Assembly: GCA_027069385.1 (NCBI GenBank)
Contig: JALXER010000064.1
Coordinates: forward strand, 1 to 26,671
Length of the DNA stretch: 26,671 bases
Origin: Paracoccaceae bacterium
GTDB lineage: Bacteria; Pseudomonadota; Alphaproteobacteria; Rhodobacterales; Rhodobacteraceae
Reading direction: 5' to 3'
Part shown: one piece after another, positions 26,030-26,671 of the stretch
Layout: each line of letters opens with the position of its first letter
Position numbering within the stretch: position 1 is the first letter of the stretch
The notes under the pieces: generated by a model
Told to the model about the DNA's origin: nothing
Database searches by the model: none
What the model saw: only the letters and a program-made list of their open reading frames with translations
Position numbers and translations under genes: made by a program

Positions 26030-26671
26030 ATGGGGCACTTGCGCCAATACCCGTTATTTGTTCTGGTCACCATGATCGGAGCCGTGCTGATGCTGGTTCC
26101 TGCGGCCCATGCGGCGCGCAATGCGGACTGGTTTATCGCGCGGGTGTTTTTTCAGTACACCCTGTTGATTCTGGCGATTTGCATCACCTTCGGGCTGGCG
26201 ATGATGAACCGCAAGGCGCGGTTTCCGGGGCGCTCGCAACTGTTGACGCTGATCTATGCCTTTGGCGTGTTGCCGGTGCTGCTGGCGCTGCCGCTGACCA
26301 CGCTTTACCCGTCCATGGGCGTGATGCGCGCCTATTTCGAGATGCTGTCCAGCCTGACCACCACCGGCGCAACCCTGTTTGACGACCCGTTTCTGGTGTC
26401 CGAATCCGTTCACCTGTGGCGCGCGCTGGTCGGCTGGATGGGCGGGTTGCTGACCATTGTTACGGCGGTGGCCATTCTTGAGCCGCTCAACATTGGCGGT
26501 TTCGAGGTCCAAAGCACCCTGTCGGACACGCCCAACAAGGCCGTACCCATTCGCAGCGCCAAGGATGGCGGCATCCGGATTGCGCGGGTGTTCCGGCAAT
26601 TGGCACCGGCCTATGCGCTGTTTACCGCGGTGCTGGCCCTGCTGCTGGTCCTTGCCGGAGACCGCATGTTC
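26030..26671 (+). CDS. trkH: Trk potassium transporter membrane subunit TrkH, N-terminal part (3' end outside window)
   Basis: The frame from ATG 26030 stays open to the window edge (214 codons). It encodes several hydrophobic segments and the first potassium-selectivity pore-loop region of TrkH/TrkG proteins, FEMLSSLTTTGATLF, followed by WRALVGWMGGL. The start lies three bases after the trkA stop. Roughly 270 further residues of a typical TrkH are outside the window. Confidence 0.93.
   Translation, partial: MGHLRQYPLFVLVTMIGAVLMLVPAAHAARNADWFIARVFFQYTLLILAICITFGLAMMNRKARFPGRSQLLTLIYAFGVLPVLLALPLTTLYPSMGVMRAYFEMLSSLTTTGATLFDDPFLVSESVHLWRALVGWMGGLLTIVTAVAILEPLNIGGFEVQSTLSDTPNKAVPIRSAKDGGIRIARVFRQLAPAYALFTAVLALLLVLAGDRMF

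Overview
The window is a chromosomal segment of an alphaproteobacterium, most likely Rhodobacterales (roseobacter/rhodobacter-like). This rests on high coding GC, dense ATGA-coupled operons, a fused IspDF, a NifR3(DusB)-NtrB-NtrC-NtrY-NtrX-TrkA-TrkH cluster, an NtrC without the sigma-54 contact loop, and Hint-domain proteins of the type common in roseobacters. No plasmid, phage or CRISPR signature is visible.

Left part (1-9765): the 3' end of ligA is translationally coupled to recG. Converging on recG is a two-gene, lower-GC pair encoding an SGNH-like protein and a GSCFA-family protein. Next comes tRNA-Glu(UUC) with its own promoter. A long leftward operon follows, in transcription order: RraB-like gene, hom, a small secreted protein, glpX, recJ, aroQ (threonine/methionine precursor synthesis, gluconeogenesis, DNA repair, shikimate pathway).

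Middle (9766-14858): this is the accessory-looking part. Two tandem paralogous Hint-domain genes are separated by a 262-bp MITE-like element with terminal inverted repeats and flanking TA. The second Hint gene carries one in-frame amber codon in an otherwise open frame. lipA follows, with a leader that can form two mutually exclusive hairpins. Then come a low-GC LysE-family exporter, a 36-codon ORF that may be a truncated gene, and hpt, all leftward.

Right part (14859-26671): a COQ10/RatA-type START-domain gene faces a leftward ATGA-coupled set ispDF-pgpA-pncC (isoprenoid precursors, phosphatidylglycerol, NMN deamidation). Divergent from ispDF is the rightward nitrogen-regulation cluster: dusB, ntrB and ntrC overlap, then ntrY and ntrX (overlapping), then trkA and the 5' part of trkH for potassium uptake. 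NtrBC and NtrYX are two related two-component pairs; both response regulators lack the GAFTGA loop, so sigma-54-independent control is expected.

I found no clearly new multi-gene system. The best leads are the MITE-like element, the amber-interrupted Hint paralogue, the GSCFA/SGNH pair, the lipA leader and the LysE-hpt junction.
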